Assembly (NCBI GenBank): GCA_937906765.1
Contig: CALCUV010000325.1
Span: 1-9,217 of the forward strand
Source: an uncultured Prevotella sp.
Lineage (GTDB): Bacteria; Bacteroidota; Bacteroidia; Bacteroidales; Bacteroidaceae
DNA: 9,217 nucleotides
Reading direction: 5' to 3'
Positions 6,255 through 9,217 of this stretch are shown here, one piece after another. The stretch's first letter is position 1; every line of letters begins with the position of its first letter. Position numbers and translations under genes: made by a program. The notes below the pieces were generated by a model, which worked only from the letters and a program-made list of their open reading frames with translations, was not told where the DNA came from and did no database searches.

Positions 6255-6902
6255 TTAAGGTTGGAGGAAGCGGGCGGAGACAACATTCCAATCCACGATG
6301 TTCCAAAGCGCTGAGAGATGTTCGGCACGACGATTGGAATAGTCAAGATAGTAAGCGTGTTCCCACACATCAAAACCGAGCAAGGGAATCATGCCCCGCT
6401 TTACGGGATTGCTCCCATTGGGTTCTTGAACAATGTGAAGCACACCGTCGGCATCTTGTGCGAGCCACACCCATCCGGAGCCGAAAAGCGCCAATCCTTG
6501 CGCCTCAAACTCCTTTTGGAATGTTTCAAAACTGCCCCACTGCTTCTGAATGGCATGAGCAAGTTCGCCCGTGGGACGTCCACCTCCCTTAGGGGAGAAT
6601 TGAAGGAAGTAGAGGTTGTGGTTGAGCACCTGACCCGCATTGTTAAACAACGCTCCCTCGGCATTGGCTACGATTTGTGTGAGGTGATGATGGGCTTGTG
6701 GAGTGCCCACAATCGCCTTGTTGAGATTATTGACGTAAGTGAGCAGATGCTTTCCGTGATGGAGTTCTACGGTTTCACGAGAAATGTAGGGTTCAAGGGC
6801 ATCTGTGGCATAAGGAAGTTCAAGGTGTTTGAATCCACCACTTTCTTCGGTAATGCTGCCGCAAGAGAGGGCGAGCAAGAAGGGAAATATAAGAGTTGAC
6901 AT
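6255..6902 (-). CDS. Fe-type (possibly cambialistic) superoxide dismutase with lipoprotein-like signal
   Basis: Dismutates superoxide to oxygen and hydrogen peroxide. The 215 residues contain the whole Fe/Mn-SOD fold. The metal ligands His48, His95, Asp178 and His182 and the active-site Gln91 sit exactly 22 positions beyond E. coli SodB His26, His73, Asp156, His160 and Gln69. Gln in AGQ and LFGSGWVWLA mark the Fe-type subgroup; relatives in Porphyromonas and Bacteroides can use Fe or Mn. The odd part is the N-terminus: residues 1-14 (MSTLIFPFLLALSC) form a hydrophobic stretch ending in a lipobox-like LALSC, with Cys14 before a Gly/Ser/Glu linker. An in-frame TAA lies shortly upstream and there is no later Met near the fold start, so the extension seems real. 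It lacks the usual basic residues of a signal peptide. The gene is 57 bases after doxX, with no clear promoter between. Confidence 0.93.
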   Translation of the reverse strand: MSTLIFPFLLALSCGSITEESGGFKHLELPYATDALEPYISRETVELHHGKHLLTYVNNLNKAIVGTPQAHHHLTQIVANAEGALFNNAGQVLNHNLYFLQFSPKGGGRPTGELAHAIQKQWGSFETFQKEFEAQGLALFGSGWVWLAQDADGVLHIVQEPNGSNPVKRGMIPLLGFDVWEHAYYLDYSNRRAEHLSALWNIVDWNVVSARFLQP

Positions 6903-6959
6903 AAGATTTATGGTTTAAAAAGTGAAATATTGTGGATTTGAAGTCTGTAATTGTGGCAA

Positions 6960-7382
6960 TTAAGTGCGCCACACGACGCGGTAAATGAGATAGTCTGCCG
7001 AATAACGTCCAGGACCTGTCACGAGAAGCAAAAGGAAGACACCCAAATAGATGAATGCCAATTCGCCATCGGCAATGCTACCGCCGTGGGCATAGAAGAA
7101 GGCAATGAACATGGCAAAGAGCATGGGCAAAAGCGAGAAGCGGAACAAGAAACCGCCAATGAAGGTTAAGGCACAGAAGACCTCGGCCAAGATTACGAGG
7201 ACAAGACTTAAATGTGAACCCAAGCCGAGAGGGTCGGGGAAACTATAGGACAAGACTTCAAAATTGGCGAGTTTGTCTATCCCATGCATCAAGAACAAGA
7301 TGCCGAAAAAGAGGCGCAACGTCAGGAGTATGCGCGACACGGAGGCGTCGGGGAAAACGGAAGGGAAGAAGAATTTTTTCAT
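6960..7382 (-). CDS. DoxX-family membrane protein
   Basis: A 140-residue inner-membrane protein with four predicted helices at about 17-37, 56-78, 80-98 and 108-124. Family marks are RLFFGILFLMHGIDKLANF in the first helix, LAEVFCALTFIGGF in the second and GPGRYSADYL near the C-terminus. DoxX-like proteins are often linked to quinone or thiol redox chemistry; in mycobacteria DoxX associates with a superoxide dismutase and a sulfurtransferase at the membrane. The substrate here cannot be read from sequence. It follows enolase by 123 bases and precedes sod by 57 bases on the same strand. Upstream, TGTGTTTG (7471-7464) is a one-mismatch -7 box, so a separate promoter is possible but weak. Confidence 0.88.
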   Translation of the reverse strand: MKKFFFPSVFPDASVSRILLTLRLFFGILFLMHGIDKLANFEVLSYSFPDPLGLGSHLSLVLVILAEVFCALTFIGGFLFRFSLLPMLFAMFIAFFYAHGGSIADGELAFIYLGVFLLLLVTGPGRYSADYLIYRVVWRT

Positions 7383-7494
7383 GGTGAAAGAGATTTAAGG
7401 TAGTTAGTTTTTTAAGGTTTGTGTTTACTAAAGGTGTCCCTCCGTGTTGTATATCTAGAATTGCAAACACATTTTGGGGCATCTCATTTTCTAA

Positions 7495-8915
<1,421 letters not shown>

Positions 8916-8992
8916 TTAAGGAGTAGATAGGCGGCGTTTAAAACAAACACAAAACATATTTACGGAGAATAATGGTCCTGAGGTATAGGTAC

Positions 8993-9025
8993 AAAAAAAA
9001 ATTGATTGTCATCCCGACAACCAAT
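8993..9025 (-). terminator. Intrinsic terminator upstream of enolase
   Basis: On the minus strand ATTGGTTGTC (9025-9016) pairs with GACAATCAAT (9010-9001) around a five-base loop and continues directly into a run of about nine T (the last A-T pair can be counted in either). One pair is G-U and would be a mismatch on the plus strand, which fixes the direction. Confidence 0.8.
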
Positions 9026-9060
9026 CTTTACTAACCTTAAATCTAATACCATGAAAAACT
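8993..9060 (-). ncRNA. Candidate small RNA or terminated leader upstream of enolase
   Basis: A minus-strand unit with -7 box TACCTTTG (9072-9065), predicted start near 9058 and a strong terminator about 60 bases later (8993-9025). The short body, including ATTAGATTTAAGG, has no open frame of note on this strand. The RNA would end about 210 bases before the enolase start, and enolase has its own promoter, so it is probably an independent short transcript rather than an enolase attenuator. I have an unverified impression that similar segments recur in Bacteroidales intergenic regions. Confidence 0.45.
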
Positions 9061-9064
9061 GATG

Positions 9065-9095
9065 CAAAGGTACGGCCTTTTTTTGAATCTGCAAG
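9065..9095 (-). promoter_or_regulatory. Promoter of the candidate small RNA upstream of enolase
   Basis: On the minus strand CTTG (9095-9092), 19 bases, then TACCTTTG (9072-9065): an exact -7 box and a -33 box with one mismatch to TTTG. Confidence 0.5.
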
Positions 9096-9152
9096 CATTT
9101 ATCCCTCTTTTTTATGTTATAAAACATATTTCTTGATATATGTCAAGGAAAA

Positions 9153-9192
9153 TAATGGCACGTAGGTGCTTTATGTCATCTACGTGCCATTA
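9153..9192 (-). terminator. 13-bp perfect hairpin, possible terminator of a gene beyond the window
   Basis: TAATGGCACGTAG (9153-9165) is the exact reverse complement of 9180-9192, with a 14-base loop. On the minus strand it is followed by TTTTCC, a short T-run, so it may end a minus-strand gene that lies past 9217. It could also act on the plus strand, where a T-run is missing. Confidence 0.5.
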
Positions 9193-9217
9193 CACGCATG
9201 TCTCTACAACTCTACGC

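Noticed and set aside
6318..6899. 193-codon plus-strand frame opposite sod
   Set aside because: It is antisense to a clear superoxide dismutase with all ligands, and its translation resembles nothing.
7451..7463. ATATCTAGAATT shared with 2963-2974
   Set aside because: A 12-base AT-rich match with no shared flanks or position relative to genes; most likely chance.
9052..9063. Mini-frame ATGAAAAACTGA on the plus strand as a leader peptide
   Set aside because: Three codons with no downstream plus-strand gene in the window, and the surrounding signals point to the minus strand.
9066..9087. AAAGG/CCTTT followed by seven T on the plus strand as a terminator
   Set aside because: The stem has only five pairs, it overlaps the -7 box of the minus-strand unit, and no plus-strand gene precedes it.

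Overview
The window looks like chromosomal DNA of a Bacteroidales bacterium (Bacteroidota), probably near Prevotella, Alloprevotella or Porphyromonas. The evidence is the pyruvate:ferredoxin oxidoreductase and the Fe-type superoxide dismutase, whose sequences read like Bacteroidales proteins, the general lack of Shine-Dalgarno sequences, and repeated matches to the Bacteroidota promoter pattern TTTG, about 20 bases, then TAnnTTTG. The organism is an anaerobe with a ferredoxin-linked pyruvate metabolism and some oxygen defence. No IS element, tRNA, rRNA or CRISPR array is visible.

Layout. 1-2132 (minus) is the N-terminal 710 residues of pyruvate:ferredoxin oxidoreductase (nifJ/por), cut by the window edge just after its first ferredoxin-type cysteine motif. 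2497-2748 (minus) is a small, very cysteine-rich lipoprotein with its own promoter and a clean intrinsic terminator. 3062-4684 and 4744-5208 (plus) are a long RluA-family pseudouridine synthase with a coiled-coil N-terminal extension and a GuaD-type guanine deaminase, probably co-transcribed. 5209-6254 holds no certain gene. It contains two diverged copies of a ~180-bp unit that I read as a pair of small RNA genes on the minus strand, plus several hairpins and a possible decayed coding fragment. 6255-6902 (minus) is a superoxide dismutase that starts with a lipoprotein-type signal, preceded by a DoxX-family membrane protein (6960-7382) and enolase (7506-8780), all on the minus strand. 8781-9217 carries the enolase promoter, a third small-RNA-like promoter/terminator unit and a perfect 13-bp inverted repeat.

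How the genes relate. Enolase makes phosphoenolpyruvate, and pyruvate:ferredoxin oxidoreductase oxidises the pyruvate derived from it, giving acetyl-CoA and reduced ferredoxin; the latter enzyme is oxygen-sensitive. The doxX-sod pair is the most interesting protein context: a four-helix membrane protein next to a superoxide dismutase that seems to be exported and lipid-anchored, recalling the mycobacterial DoxX-SodA association. The twin small-RNA units are the best candidate for something undescribed: promoter box, terminator, length and an upstream 18-base block are kept while the body has diverged without any codon-like pattern.
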